DNA from: Nocardioidaceae bacterium SCSIO 66511
Lineage (GTDB): Bacteria > Actinomycetota > Actinomycetes > Propionibacteriales > Nocardioidaceae
NCBI GenBank assembly: GCA_023100825.1
Contig: CP095846.1
Coordinates: 1,364,001-1,428,000 of the forward strand
Direction of reading: 5' to 3'
Length of the DNA stretch: 64,000 nucleotides
The notes below the pieces were generated by a model. It was not told the DNA's origin, did no database searches, and saw nothing but the letters and a program-made list of their open reading frames with translations. Each line of letters begins with the position of its first letter. Positions within the stretch are counted from its first letter, which is position 1. This document shows, in pieces, positions 17,708 through 27,745 of the stretch. Position numbers and translations under genes: made by a program.

Positions 17708-18643
17708 TCATACTTCATTGTCTGTCGAGCCGGCTCTGGCCAGGAGGGCAACCCCGACGATCCCCGCACGTGCGCCGAACTGGCCCGTCACGACCTCGGG
17801 TACGCCGACGACGCGGGTGCACTTCGCGAGTGCTTCGTGGACTGCGGAGGTGAGCACTTCTCCAGCGCCGGAGAGCCCGCCGCCGAGCACGATCCGACTC
17901 GGGCTGATCGCATGCGTGAGGTGGACGAGACCGTCGGCGAGTGCGTCGATCGCCTCGGTCCACACGTCATCGGCGATCGGGTCTGCGGTGCGGCGGGCGA
18001 TCACGTCCTCGGCAGGAACTCGTGCGGAGCCGGTGCGCTCTGCGTATGCCTGCTCGATCGCCGACGCCGATGCGATGGTCTCCAGGCAGCCGCGGGCGCC
18101 GCAGCCACACGGGCGGCTACCGCTGCGACTCGGCGTGTGTCCGAGCTCGCCGCCTTGGCTCAGACCTCCGCGTACGAGCCGGCCGCCGACAACCGAGGTC
18201 GCGGCGATGCCGGTGCCGATCGAGACGAAGCAGATGTCGTCGACTCCTCGCCCGGCGCCACGAAGCCACTCGGCCCAGCCCGCAAGCGTGACGTCGTGGT
18301 CGATCACGACCGGCAGCTTCCATCGCGTACGAAGGGGTTCGGCGATCTGAAGGTCGCGCCAACCGACGTTGCCCGACAACACGCCGACCCCGTTCGTACG
18401 GTCGACGATCCCCGGTAGTCCGACCGCGGCGCGGTCGACGCGATCGCGGTCAGCTGCGGGCAGTGAGGCGATCAGGCCCGCTCCGGCATCGGTGATCGCA
18501 TCGAGGGCCGCGACGCCGTGTGGAGTCGGCACGCGGGAGGACGCCACGACGGAGCCGGCAGCGTCGACGACCTCGGACTTGATCGTCGTACCGCCGACGT
18601 CGACGGCGAGCACGAGTGCGCGCTCAGAGCTGTCGGAGGTCAC
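17708..18643 (-). CDS. ROK family sugar kinase
   Basis: ATP-dependent kinase for a hexose or N-acetylhexosamine (the family includes NagK, NanK, glucokinase and the Shewanella GalNAc kinase AgaK). ATP motif DVGGTTIK (15-22), GLPGIVD (75-81), the catalytic Asp at about 117 (the usual ND is HD), GELGH (165-169) and the zinc motif CGCGARGCLE (179-188). 311 residues from GTG 18643; there is no helix-turn-helix, so it is an enzyme rather than a NagC-type repressor. Overlaps the SIS gene by 4 bp. Predicted to phosphorylate the N-acetylhexosamine brought in by the divergent ABC importer. Confidence 0.87.
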   Translation of the reverse strand: MTSDSSERALVLAVDVGGTTIKSEVVDAAGSVVASSRVPTPHGVAALDAITDAGAGLIASLPAADRDRVDRAAVGLPGIVDRTNGVGVLSGNVGWRDLQIAEPLRTRWKLPVVIDHDVTLAGWAEWLRGAGRGVDDICFVSIGTGIAATSVVGGRLVRGGLSQGGELGHTPSRSGSRPCGCGARGCLETIASASAIEQAYAERTGSARVPAEDVIARRTADPIADDVWTEAIDALADGLVHLTHAISPSRIVLGGGLSGAGEVLTSAVHEALAKCTRVVGVPEVVTGQFGARAGIVGVALLARAGSTDNEV

Positions 18644-19527
18644 GGTTCGAGGATGATAGAGCGACTCAGGTTGCGTGGGTTGTCCGGGTCGAGGCCGGCA
18701 TCGGCCGCGCGTACGACACAGAGTCGCTGCAGGCGTACGAGCTCGACCATCGGGTCGAGGTCGCCGTGCTCGAGGTGGGCTCCGGTCGCAGCGACGTCGC
18801 GCGCGAAGTTGGCGACGAGCGGACCGAGTGCCCAGACGACTCGGCCGGGCGCACTGATGCTGATCGGGCCGTGCCGGTACTCGGTCGCGTGGTACGCCTC
18901 CGTCCAGCCCTGGCAGGACTCGCGGAGCTTCAGCGCACACTCTTCGGCGAGTGCCGCACCGAGGCCCATACCGACGAAGGTGAACTGCTCGGCAGTACGA
19001 AGGGCGCTCGGCGCGGGGTCGGCCGCGAGCGCCTGCTCCGCCTGCGCGATGACCGGGGCGAGGTCCTCGCCGAGGTGCCATCGCAGGATCGCGAGCGTCG
19101 TGGTCGCGAACCTGGTCTGTACGACGGACTGCTCGTCGACGTCGTTGATCAGGATCGGGTCGGCAAGCTCGAGCACGGGCGTACCGGGACTGGAGCAGAA
19201 GACGGTCGTGCGGGCGGCGCCGTCGTATCCGCGCAGCGCATCGAGCACCTCGGTCGTCGTACCCGAGCGGGTGATGGCGATGATCCGGTCGTACTCGCGG
19301 CCGAGCCGCGCCTCACTCGCGGGCCAAGCGTCGGTCAACCCCTGTCCCGCGGACTCGCGCAGGGCGGCGAACGCGCGCGCCATGTACAGCGACGTACCGC
19401 AGCCGATCACGGCGACGCGTTCACCGGGCTTCGGGAGCAGATCGGCGTACGTACGCGCGACCTCGGCGGCGCGGCGCCAGTCGTCGGGCTGGGTGGAGAT
19501 CTCGGCTTCGAGGAAGGTCTCAGGCAC
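18640..19527 (-). CDS. SIS domain sugar-phosphate isomerase/deaminase (AgaS/NagB-II-like)
   Basis: Two SIS folds in 295 residues, with phosphosugar loops AVIGCGTSLYMAR (about 41) and AITRSGTTTEVLDAL (about 86), and the GlmS-like signature EECALKLRESCQGWTEAYHATEYRHGP in the second half. Such proteins deaminate and isomerise hexosamine 6-phosphates to ketose 6-phosphates; AgaS makes tagatose 6-phosphate from galactosamine 6-phosphate. There is no glutaminase domain, so it is catabolic. I chose GTG 19527 because TTGACA and a weak -10 lie correctly placed for a leaderless transcript; GTG 19545 is an alternative. Heads the minus-strand amino-sugar operon, divergent from the ABC transporter. Confidence 0.83.
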   Translation of the reverse strand: MPETFLEAEISTQPDDWRRAAEVARTYADLLPKPGERVAVIGCGTSLYMARAFAALRESAGQGLTDAWPASEARLGREYDRIIAITRSGTTTEVLDALRGYDGAARTTVFCSSPGTPVLELADPILINDVDEQSVVQTRFATTTLAILRWHLGEDLAPVIAQAEQALAADPAPSALRTAEQFTFVGMGLGAALAEECALKLRESCQGWTEAYHATEYRHGPISISAPGRVVWALGPLVANFARDVAATGAHLEHGDLDPMVELVRLQRLCVVRAADAGLDPDNPRNLSRSIILEP

Positions 19528-19534
19528 GGCCCAA

Positions 19535-19563
19535 CTGTGAGTCACTCTGATTGAGTCTGTCAA
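19535..19563 (-). promoter_or_regulatory. Promoter of the amino-sugar catabolic operon
   Basis: On the minus strand a consensus -35 TTGACA (complement of 19558-19563) is followed after 17 nt by TCACAG (complement of 19535-19540), which ends 7 nt before GTG 19527. The -10 is poor, as expected for a regulated promoter. Confidence 0.45.
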
Positions 19564-19609
19564 TACAGGTCGGATATCGCGCATACTTGCGCACTGGTGG
19601 TCCACGTCG

Positions 19610-19667
19610 TTTTGCATCTATCGCACATAGCTCCCATAGGTTCGTGCCGGTGCGCGATAGATACAAA
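19610..19667. repeat. 58-nt palindromic repeat, copy 1
   Basis: Left arm TTTTGCATCTATCGC and right arm GCGCGATAGATACAAA form a long dyad around a variable centre. A second copy of identical length lies at 35792-35849 with nearly the same arms (TATCTATC and GATAGATACAAA invariant). This copy lies between the two divergent promoters of the amino-sugar regulon, the other between convergent genes, so a shared operator role is unlikely; a dispersed repeat is more likely. Confidence 0.65.
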
Positions 19668-19764
19668 CTGGGCGCGGTAGGTTTTGGGCGGTACACGCCG
19701 GCGAGCGGTACGCGGTTGCGGAATTGGTCTACGCAGCGGCCGGCGACGATTGCGTAACGGCCTC

Positions 19765-19793
19765 TTGACGGGTCCGAATGACGCGAGCAGAAT
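19765..19793 (+). promoter_or_regulatory. Promoter of the ABC sugar importer operon
   Basis: TTGACG (19765-19770), 17-nt spacer, CAGAAT (19788-19793). Predicted start of transcription near 19800 leaves about 80 nt of untranslated leader before GTG 19881. The remaining 350-bp intergenic region (19528-19880) holds the divergent promoter and a palindromic repeat; I saw no clear DeoR operator. Confidence 0.5.
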
Positions 19794-19880
19794 CCTCCCC
19801 AGCCTGCGAGATTGTGCTCGTATGCCCATGGATTCAATCGGACTCGCGCAGATGTGCGCGGGTGGCGGAAGGACAGGCAC

Positions 19881-21149
19881 GTGACCCGAGGACTCAAGCG
19901 TTCCGGTCGGTTGCTCGCAGGCGGGCTGGCGCTCGCGCTGGTGGCGGCCGGCTGTGGATTCGGCGGTGACGACGAGGGCGGCGGCGGAGACTCGGGCGAC
20001 GGCACCACCATCTCGTTCTTGGTACCGCAGTACAGCGACAACACGAAGCCGTTGTGGGAAGAGATCATCAAGGGCTTCGAGGCCGACAACCCCGACATCA
20101 GCGTCGACCTCGAGATGCAGTCGTGGGACAACATCAACGATGTGGTGCGTACGAAGCTGCAGTCGCCCGATACGACCCCCGACATCCTGAACATCGACGC
20201 GTACGCGAGCTTTGCCAACGACGACCTGCTCTACAAGGCCGAGGACGTCCTGTCGTCGGAAACCGTAGACGACATCGAGCCGGCGTTCGCCGAGAACGCC
20301 TCGCTCGACGGCACGATGTACGGGATGCCGTTGTTCGCATCGACTCGCGCGCTCTTCTACAACAAGGATCTCTTCAAGCAGGCGGGCATCAAGACGCCGC
20401 CGAAGACCTGGGACGAGCTGCTGACCGATGCGGAGAAGCTGTCCAAGCTGGACGGTGTTGTCGGTGGCTACGGCATGCCGCTCGGCAATGAGGAGGCCCA
20501 GGCGGAGACGTCGATCTGGACCTTCGGCGCCGGCGGATCCTGGGGCGACACCGACGAGTTGACCATCGACACCGATGAGAACCTCGCCGGCGTCGAGCAG
20601 ATGCAGAAGATGATCGATGCGGGTGCGACCCAGGACGACCCGGGCGCAACCGACCGTACGCCGATGCTCAACGTCTTCATGCAGGGCAAGATCGCCATGG
20701 CCGAGGGGCTTCCGCCGATCGTCGGTCAGATCGAGGCCGACTACCCCGACCTGAACTACGGCATCGCCCCGATCCCCACCGAGAGCGGCGATTCGGTCAC
20801 GCTCGGCGTCGCCGATCACCTGATGGCGTTCGACAAGGGCGACAGCGCCAAGCAGGACGCAATTCGCTCGTTCCTCGACTACTTCTACTCGGCAAAGGTC
20901 TATGCGAACTTCGTGAAGACCGAGGGCTTCATCCCGATCACGAAGTCGGCCGGCAAGGAGCTGTCCGACGACCCGGCGATCAAGCCGTTCCTCGCGACGC
21001 TGTCGGATGCGAAGTTCTACCCGAGCAACAACCCCGCGTGGCCCGCCGCGCAGGGCGCGATGCAGCAGCAGATCGGCACGATCGGCCAAGGTGCTGACCC
21101 GGCCGACGTACTCGGCAAGATCGCCGAGGCTGCCGAGAGCGGTTCGTGA
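19881..21149 (+). CDS. ABC transporter sugar-binding lipoprotein
   Basis: Extracellular solute-binding protein family 1, 422 residues, tethered by a lipobox (LVAAGC, Cys 25) followed by a Gly/Asp/Glu-rich linker. Recognisable segments: TISFLVPQYSDNTKPLWEEIIKGFEAD-type N-lobe split, MPLFASTRALFYNKDLFKQAGI (typical of maltose/oligosaccharide binders), and PPKTWDELLTDAEKL. GTG 19881 has GGAAGGA upstream. First gene of a binding protein-permease-permease-DeoR operon; no ATPase gene is present, so a shared MsiK-type ATPase elsewhere probably energises it. Predicted ligand: an N-acetylhexosamine or short glycan, from the divergent catabolic genes. Confidence 0.9.
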   Translation: MTRGLKRSGRLLAGGLALALVAAGCGFGGDDEGGGGDSGDGTTISFLVPQYSDNTKPLWEEIIKGFEADNPDISVDLEMQSWDNINDVVRTKLQSPDTTPDILNIDAYASFANDDLLYKAEDVLSSETVDDIEPAFAENASLDGTMYGMPLFASTRALFYNKDLFKQAGIKTPPKTWDELLTDAEKLSKLDGVVGGYGMPLGNEEAQAETSIWTFGAGGSWGDTDELTIDTDENLAGVEQMQKMIDAGATQDDPGATDRTPMLNVFMQGKIAMAEGLPPIVGQIEADYPDLNYGIAPIPTESGDSVTLGVADHLMAFDKGDSAKQDAIRSFLDYFYSAKVYANFVKTEGFIPITKSAGKELSDDPAIKPFLATLSDAKFYPSNNPAWPAAQGAMQQQIGTIGQGADPADVLGKIAEAAESGS

Positions 21150-21190
21150 CCGACCGCCCGACGCACCTGCTCGCTAGGAGGTAGGCGGCG

Positions 21191-22081
21191 ATGGCTCGCC
21201 AAACCGGCGGCATCCGCGGCAGTGTCTCGGCACTGCCGTGGATCGGCCCGGCGATAGTCCTGATCGCCGCGATCGTCCTGTTCCCCGCGGGGTTCATGAT
21301 CTGGACCTCGACCCGCGACCTGTCTCCGTACGGGATCGACCGCGGGTCCGCAGGCCTCGAGAACTACTCGAACCTGTTCGCGATCGACGGCCTCGTACGA
21401 ATCCTCGTCAACACCGGCGTCTGGGTGGTCGCGGTCGTCGCGATCACCGTCCTGCTGTCGATGGCACTGGCGCAGTTCCTGAACAAGGACTTCCCGGGCC
21501 GCCGCGCCATCCGGCTCGCGGTGCTCGTGCCGTGGGCGGCGTCGGTCGTCATGACGTCGACCGTCGTGTACTACATGCTCGATCCCAATGTGGGCATAGC
21601 GAATCGCTTCTTCACCGACATCGGACTTCTCGATGATGGTTACGGGTTCACCAAGAACCCGATGCCGGCATTCATCGTGTCGATCATCGTGGCGGTGTTC
21701 GTGTCGATTCCGTTCACGACGTACACCTTGCTCGCGGGGCTCCAGGGCATCCCGGACGAAGTGCTCGATGCCGCAGACGTCGACGGCGCGAACTCGTGGC
21801 AGCGCTACCGTGATGTGATTCTGCCGCAGCTGCGACCGGCGCTCGCGGTCGCCGTGATCATCAACATCATCAACGTGTTCAACTCGCTGCCGATCCTGTG
21901 GGTACTGACCGGCAGCATTGCGGGCAACAAGGCCGATACGACGACCACGCTGACGTTCAAGCTGATCCGCACCAGCCAGCAGGTCGACACCGCGGCCGCG
22001 ATGAGCGTGTTCAACTTCGCGCTGATCATCGTGATCATCGCCGTGTATCTCAAGGTCGCCCGGCCGATGAGGGAGGACTGA
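21191..22081 (+). CDS. ABC sugar transporter permease (MalF/UgpA type)
   Basis: 296 residues, six predicted membrane helices, with the EAA loop DAADVDGANSWQRYRDVILPQL at about 195-216 that docks the ATPase. An AGGAGG site sits 7 nt before ATG 21191. It overlaps the second permease gene by 1 nt. Forms the translocation channel for the sugar captured by the lipoprotein encoded 41 bp upstream. Confidence 0.9.
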   Translation: MARQTGGIRGSVSALPWIGPAIVLIAAIVLFPAGFMIWTSTRDLSPYGIDRGSAGLENYSNLFAIDGLVRILVNTGVWVVAVVAITVLLSMALAQFLNKDFPGRRAIRLAVLVPWAASVVMTSTVVYYMLDPNVGIANRFFTDIGLLDDGYGFTKNPMPAFIVSIIVAVFVSIPFTTYTLLAGLQGIPDEVLDAADVDGANSWQRYRDVILPQLRPALAVAVIINIINVFNSLPILWVLTGSIAGNKADTTTTLTFKLIRTSQQVDTAAAMSVFNFALIIVIIAVYLKVARPMRED

Positions 22082-22983
22082 TGTCCACGGCGGCAACGAC
22101 CGCGGCGCCTGAGTCCGACGCGCGTACGTCCAACACCACGGCCGAGACCCCGACGCGCGGTAAGCGTAGGCGCTGGGGTCTCACCGCGATCGGTGTTGTG
22201 CTCGCGGTCGTCTTCCTGGTGCCCTACATCGTGATGGTCGTCGGCTCGTTCAAGAGCCGGCCCGAGGTGCTGCGCGTACCAGCGACGTACCTGCCAGAGG
22301 AGTGGCATCCGGAGAACTACGTCGACATGTGGTCGACGCCGGAGACGCCGCTGCCGTTCAACCTGGTCAGCACGATCGTCATCACACTGTGCGCGACGCT
22401 GCTCGTGCTGGCGGTCGCCGTCCCCGCCGCGTACCACACGGCGCGAAGGCGCTTCCCCGGTCGGATGGCGTTCCTGCTACTCGTACTCGCCACCCAGATG
22501 CTGCAGCCGACGGTGCTGGCAGCAGGGCTGCTGCGGGAGTTCCTCGAGTTCGGCATCCAGGACACCTGGCTGGCGATGATCCTCGTGAACGGCGCGTTCA
22601 ACCTGTCGTTCGCCGTGTGGATCCTGCACAGCTTCTTCTCCTCGGTGCCAGAGGAGATCGAGGAGGCCGCGGCGCTGGACGGACTGAACCGGCTGCAGAT
22701 CCTGCGCCGGATCACCCTGCCGTTGGTCTGGCCGGGCATCGTCACCGCGACCATCTTCACGGTCGTCGCGTGCTGGAACGAGTTCGCCGCGAGCCTGGTG
22801 ATCCTGACGACCGACGAGAACCAACCGCTGTCGGTCGCGCTGACGAAGTTCGTCGGGCAGTACGAGACCGCATGGCAGTACGTGTTCGGCATCTCGATCG
22901 TGAGCATCGTTCCGGTGGTGATCCTGTTTGCCCTGATCGAGCGCCGACTGATCGCGGGGCTCACCGCCGGCAGCGTGAAATGA
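22081..22983 (+). CDS. ABC sugar transporter permease (MalG/UgpE type)
   Basis: 300 residues: a Ser/Thr-rich cytoplasmic head of about 30 residues, a first helix GLTAIGVVLAVVFLVPYIVMVV, then five more membrane segments and the EAA loop EEIEEAAALDGLNRLQILRRITLPL near 200. Start ATG 22081 overlaps the preceding stop (TGATG arrangement), indicating coupled translation of the two channel halves. Confidence 0.9.
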   Translation: MSTAATTAAPESDARTSNTTAETPTRGKRRRWGLTAIGVVLAVVFLVPYIVMVVGSFKSRPEVLRVPATYLPEEWHPENYVDMWSTPETPLPFNLVSTIVITLCATLLVLAVAVPAAYHTARRRFPGRMAFLLLVLATQMLQPTVLAAGLLREFLEFGIQDTWLAMILVNGAFNLSFAVWILHSFFSSVPEEIEEAAALDGLNRLQILRRITLPLVWPGIVTATIFTVVACWNEFAASLVILTTDENQPLSVALTKFVGQYETAWQYVFGISIVSIVPVVILFALIERRLIAGLTAGSVK

Positions 22984-22998
22984 GCGGGCGATGACGAT

Positions 22999-23802
22999 AT
23001 GACCGAGGCCGAAGGCGGTGGGCGGGCAGAGCGCTGGCGTCGGCTGCTCGACCTCGTCGCCGAACGCACCCGGCTCGGCGTCGACGAAGCCGCGCGCGAG
23101 CTGGGTGTCTCGGCGGCCACGATCCGACGTGACTTCGCAGCGCTCGCCGATCAGCAGCTCGCCACCCGTACGCACGGCGGCATCGTCGCGACGTCGGTTG
23201 CGTACGAACTGCCGGCGCGGTACCGCGCGACGTCGACTCCTGCGCACAAGCAGCGCGTTGCCGATGCCGCGGCGGAGCTCGTCTCGATCGGCAGCGTGGT
23301 AGGCATCAACGGCGGCACGACCACCACTGCGGCGGCCCGGGCACTGTCGATTCGCGAGTCGCTGGTGACCCAGAGCGAGGACGACCAGGTCACGCTCGTC
23401 ACGAACGCGCTGAACATCGCCACCGAGCTGGTGTTGCGGCCGCACCTTCGTACGATCTGCATCGGCGGGATGGCACGTGCCGAGTCGTACGAGCTGTACG
23501 GGCCGTACGCCTCTCGCGTACTCGACAAGCTGCGGTTGGATCTCTTGCTGCTCGGCGTCGACGCGCTCACCGTCGACGGCGGTGCACAATGCCGACACCT
23601 CGGAGAGGCCGGTATCAGCGCCGAGATGGTGTCGCGCGCCGGTGAGGTCGTCGTGGTCGCGACGCACGAGAAGCTCACGCGTACCGCGCTGGCCGAGATC
23701 TGCCCGATCGGTGAGATCGACCGGCTCATCACCGACGACGCCGCCGACGCCGCGACGGTCGCGGCGGTCCGAGCCGCCGGTGTCACCGTCGACTTGGTGT
23801 AG
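22999..23802 (+). CDS. DeoR family transcriptional regulator
   Basis: 267 residues. N-terminal winged helix ([34 protein letters not shown] in parts) followed by a DeoRC sugar-phosphate-binding domain with [15 protein letters not shown] and [23 protein letters not shown]. Members such as AgaR repress amino-sugar or tagatose pathways and are released by a phosphosugar intermediate. It ends the transporter operon (15 bp after the permease), so it most likely represses the divergent promoters at 19535-19793 and its own operon. Confidence 0.88.
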   Translation: MTEAEGGGRAERWRRLLDLVAERTRLGVDEAARELGVSAATIRRDFAALADQQLATRTHGGIVATSVAYELPARYRATSTPAHKQRVADAAAELVSIGSVVGINGGTTTTAAARALSIRESLVTQSEDDQVTLVTNALNIATELVLRPHLRTICIGGMARAESYELYGPYASRVLDKLRLDLLLLGVDALTVDGGAQCRHLGEAGISAEMVSRAGEVVVVATHEKLTRTALAEICPIGEIDRLITDDAADAATVAAVRAAGVTVDLV

Positions 23803-23887
23803 CGACTTCCCGCCGAGTACGCCGAGGCCGGTCGGCCCGAACCGGGGGAGTGCGTACGCCCGGACCCGGCTGATACACAATGGAGAC

Positions 23888-24187
23888 GTGACCAGTAGTC
23901 CAGCCCCCGTTGAGGTCGAGCAGCCGGAGAGCGATGAGCTCACCGAGCTCGACCCGCCGTGGATGACGATCGTCTGGAACGACCCGGTCAACTTGATGTC
24001 GTACGTCGCGTTCGTGTTCCGCACGTACTTCGGCTACAGCCAGGACAAGGCGAACACCCTGATGCTCCAAGTACACAACAACGGTAAGGCCGTCGTGTCG
24101 TCCGGTTCACGCGAGGAGATGGAGCGTCATGTCCGTGCGATGCACGACTACGGACTCTGGGCAACGTTGCAGAAGGATCAGAAGTGA
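23888..24187 (+). CDS. clpS: ATP-dependent Clp protease adaptor ClpS
   Basis: 99-residue adaptor that hands N-degron substrates to ClpC/ClpA-ClpP. Core motif [19 protein letters not shown] followed by [17 protein letters not shown] is unmistakable. GTG 23888 is preceded by CACAAT at 6 nt, consistent with a leaderless transcript. The next gene, DUF2017, overlaps its stop, the same pair seen in Mycobacterium (Rv1331-Rv1332). Confidence 0.95.
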   Translation: MTSSPAPVEVEQPESDELTELDPPWMTIVWNDPVNLMSYVAFVFRTYFGYSQDKANTLMLQVHNNGKAVVSSGSREEMERHVRAMHDYGLWATLQKDQK

Positions 24188-24759
24188 AGCCGTTCCGGCG
24201 GCGTAGGCGCGGCGGCGTCTACGCGGTGTTCGACGTGCACGAGGCCGAGATGCTCGCGAACCTCGAGGCACAGTTGATCGAGCTCGTCAGTGATCGCAGC
24301 GGCCCCAGCGAGGCGTCCCCCGATCCGTTGTTCGCGCAGCTCGATGTCGACGGCCCGCGTACGGCGCCCGAGGATCCCGTGCTCGCCCGGCTGTTCCCCG
24401 ATGCGTATGGCGACGACGAAGAGAGCGCTGCCGAGTTCCGCCGGTTCACCGAACGAGACCTTGCCTCCAACAAGATCGACAACGCGACGGCGGTCTTACA
24501 GACCCTGTCTGCGGGAGGGCTGCTCCTCGACGGCTCCGAGCAGAGCGTCAAAGAGGTCGAGGTAGAGCTCGACGACGATGCCGTCCAAGCATGGTTGCGA
24601 TCGCTGACCGACATCAGGCTCTCGGTCGCGGTGCGCCTCGGGCTCGACGACGACGGAACAGAAGCGCTGGACCGCTCGGACGAAGGTGTGGCGCTGATGG
24701 CCGACATCTACGAATGGCTCGGGTTCGTCCAGGAGTCGCTCGTGCAGGCGCTCGGCTGA
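24184..24759 (+). CDS. DUF2017 family protein
   Basis: 191 residues, acidic, opening with a basic patch ([24 protein letters not shown]) typical of DUF2017. No catalytic motif. It regularly follows clpS in actinobacteria and is suspected to act in the Clp system, but function is unknown. Overlaps clpS by 4 bp and the next gene by 1-3 bp (ATG at 24759 inside its stop). Confidence 0.85.
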   Translation: MKPFRRRRRGGVYAVFDVHEAEMLANLEAQLIELVSDRSGPSEASPDPLFAQLDVDGPRTAPEDPVLARLFPDAYGDDEESAAEFRRFTERDLASNKIDNATAVLQTLSAGGLLLDGSEQSVKEVEVELDDDAVQAWLRSLTDIRLSVAVRLGLDDDGTEALDRSDEGVALMADIYEWLGFVQESLVQALG

Positions 24760-25358
24760 TGGCCGGCAGGGCAGCCCCTTCGTACTGGAGCCGGCTCGCC
24801 GGTACGTACGACGAGGAGGCCGATCACGGTCTTCGACCGGCAGACGTACGAGCGGCGTGGCATTCGCATATGGCGCGCTGGCTGCCGGGTACGCGCAGTG
24901 ATGTCGCCGACCTCGGTTGCGGCACCGGCTCGCTGTCGGTGTTGGCCGCCGAGCTCGGTCACCGGGTCACCGGGGTCGACTTCGCCGACGCGATGATCGA
25001 GCGTGCGCAGGAGAAGGCGTACGACGCCGGAGTGAAGGTGCGGTTCGTCGTCGGCGATGCGGCGACCCCGCCGCTGCTTCCCGGCACGGTCGATGTGGTG
25101 CTCGTGCGCCATGTGCTGTGGGCGCTGCCGGATCCTGCGGCGGCTGTGGCGCGGTGGCACGAAGCGCTTCGCCCGGGCGGCCGGTTCGTGCTCGTCGAAG
25201 GCGCATGGTCGAGCGGAGCCGGTCTCGAATCAGATGCCGTGGCAGACCTCTTGGCGCCGTACGCCGGCGACATCGTCACCGAACGCCTCGACGATCCTGC
25301 CCTGTGGGGCGAAGAGATCGACGACGAACGCTACGTCATCCGCGCCGTACGTACCTGA
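24759..25358 (+). CDS. Class I SAM-dependent methyltransferase
   Basis: 199 residues. SAM motif I VADLGCGTGSLSVLAAELG (about 46-64), acidic motif II VTGVDFADAMIERA, a GDAATPPLLPGTVDVVLVRHVLWALPDP motif III/post-III, and ALRPGGRFVLVEG. Resembles Methyltransf_11/25 enzymes; substrate unknown. ATG 24759 is embedded in the DUF2017 stop, so it is co-translated with clpS and DUF2017. In Mycobacterium the corresponding position holds a P1-type peptidase (Rv1333), so this is a replacement at that site. Confidence 0.85.
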   Translation: MAGRAAPSYWSRLAGTYDEEADHGLRPADVRAAWHSHMARWLPGTRSDVADLGCGTGSLSVLAAELGHRVTGVDFADAMIERAQEKAYDAGVKVRFVVGDAATPPLLPGTVDVVLVRHVLWALPDPAAAVARWHEALRPGGRFVLVEGAWSSGAGLESDAVADLLAPYAGDIVTERLDDPALWGEEIDDERYVIRAVRT

Positions 25359-25514
25359 CTCTCACCTAGGGGACGCGTACGCCGCGCGTCGTACGCGAGT
25401 GGGGCGGCCGTGCGCCTGTCGGCGCAGTACGGGTCCCGCCCTCGAGGCGATGTTTGAGCGCCGGGAAACGCAGAGGATCGAGTACATCAGATCCACTCTG
25501 CACAGGGAGCGACC

Positions 25515-25781
25515 ATGAACGACCTCATCGCAACCGGAACCACCGTTCTGGCCGACGACGACCACTGGGACGGCCCAGGGCCGTGGTGGCCGATCTTTCC
25601 GATCCTCTGGCTGCTCGTCATCGCCGGCATCGTCTTCGCGATCACGAGGTACGGCCGCGGTCGTCGGGCGGGCGGCACGTACACGGGGGAGTCGATGCTG
25701 GCCGAGCGGTACGCGGCCGGCGACATCGGTGAGCAGGAGTACCGCGACCGTCTCGCGGTCCTCCGCGAGAACCGCAAGTAA
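25515..25781 (+). CDS. SHOCT domain membrane protein
   Basis: 88 residues: one membrane helix (WWPIFPILWLLVIAGIVFAI, about 24-43), a basic Gly-rich linker, and a C-terminal SHOCT motif (MLAERYAAGDIGEQEYRDRLAVLRE). SHOCT domains occur at the ends of many small bacterial membrane proteins and probably mediate oligomerisation. A GGGAGC site precedes ATG 25515. Isolated gene, 156 bp after the methyltransferase; function unknown. Confidence 0.8.
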   Translation: MNDLIATGTTVLADDDHWDGPGPWWPIFPILWLLVIAGIVFAITRYGRGRRAGGTYTGESMLAERYAAGDIGEQEYRDRLAVLRENRK

Positions 25782-25804
25782 CGCGCGCGCTCCCGGGCCC
25801 CAAC

Positions 25805-25871
25805 CCCGCTGGGCCGCACGTTTCAGCCCCGAATCCGCAAGAAATCGGGCCGAAACGTGCGGCTCAGCGGG
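25805..25871. repeat. 67-nt palindromic repeat, copy A
   Basis: Inverted arms CCCGCTGGGCCGCACGTTTC and GAAACGTGCGGCTCAGCGGG enclose a short A-rich centre; potential stem of about 27 bp with two mismatches and a one-base bulge. The second copy at 34888-34954 has exactly the same length with near-identical arms. Here it lies 24 bp after the SHOCT gene and could serve as its transcription terminator, though no T-run follows. Confidence 0.75.
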
Positions 25872-25950
25872 CGGGGTGGGGCGTACGGCTGGCTGTCTCA
25901 GGATGCGGACCCGATCGTCTCGCTCAATCAGCTCTGCCTACGCTCGTACC

Positions 25951-26415
25951 GTGCTCACCATCGACCAGGCGACGTACGACGCGATCGTCGCGCACGCCCG
26001 CCGCGACCACCCCGACGAGGCCTGTGGAGTCGTCGCCGGAGCGGCCGGTTCCGATCTGCCGACCCGCCACGTGCCGATGCTGAACGCCGCGATGTCGCCG
26101 ACGTTCTACGAGTTCGACTCGACCGATCTGCTCAAGCTCTACCTTGAGATGGACGATCGCGACGAGGAGCCCGTCGTCATCTACCACTCGCACACCGCAA
26201 CCGAGGCGTACCCGTCGCGCACCGACATCGACCTCGCGCAGGAGCCCGGGGCGCATTACGTGCTGGTTTCGACCGCCGAGTGCGGCAACGACGAGGGGCC
26301 GGCGCCGTTCCGTTCGTACCGCATCGTCGACGGTGAGGTCACCGAAGAGGACGTGACCGTCGTCTCCGCGTACGACGAGGCGGTCGAGGAATCAGCACCC
26401 GACTCGAGCCGTTGA
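25951..26415 (+). CDS. mec: Mec-type JAMM metalloprotease (CysO-cysteine peptidase)
   Basis: Zn-dependent isopeptidase that frees cysteine from the C-terminus of the sulfur carrier CysO. JAMM residues: E23, H79-x-H81 in YHSHT, S89 and D92 in YPSRTD. 154 residues from GTG 25951, with TACGCT 6 nt upstream suggesting a leaderless transcript. Followed 31 bp later by cysO and then cysM, the same order as Mycobacterium Rv1334-Rv1336. Alternative longer starts would run back into the palindrome and are not family-like. Confidence 0.92.
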   Translation: MLTIDQATYDAIVAHARRDHPDEACGVVAGAAGSDLPTRHVPMLNAAMSPTFYEFDSTDLLKLYLEMDDRDEEPVVIYHSHTATEAYPSRTDIDLAQEPGAHYVLVSTAECGNDEGPAPFRSYRIVDGEVTEEDVTVVSAYDEAVEESAPDSSR

Positions 26416-26446
26416 ACCTGACGACTGCAAACAGCGAGGAGATCCC

Positions 26447-27690
<1,244 letters not shown>

Positions 27691-27745
27691 GACGACCGAT
27701 CAGGTCGTCGATCGCTGCTAACCTGGGCTCAGGTGGTGATGCGCG

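Noticed and set aside
19560-21089. 509-codon minus-strand frame
   Set aside because: Antisense to the sugar-binding lipoprotein; Arg/Val/Glu-rich without motifs.
22477-24024. 515-codon minus-strand frame
   Set aside because: Antisense to the permease, DeoR and clpS genes; no domain.
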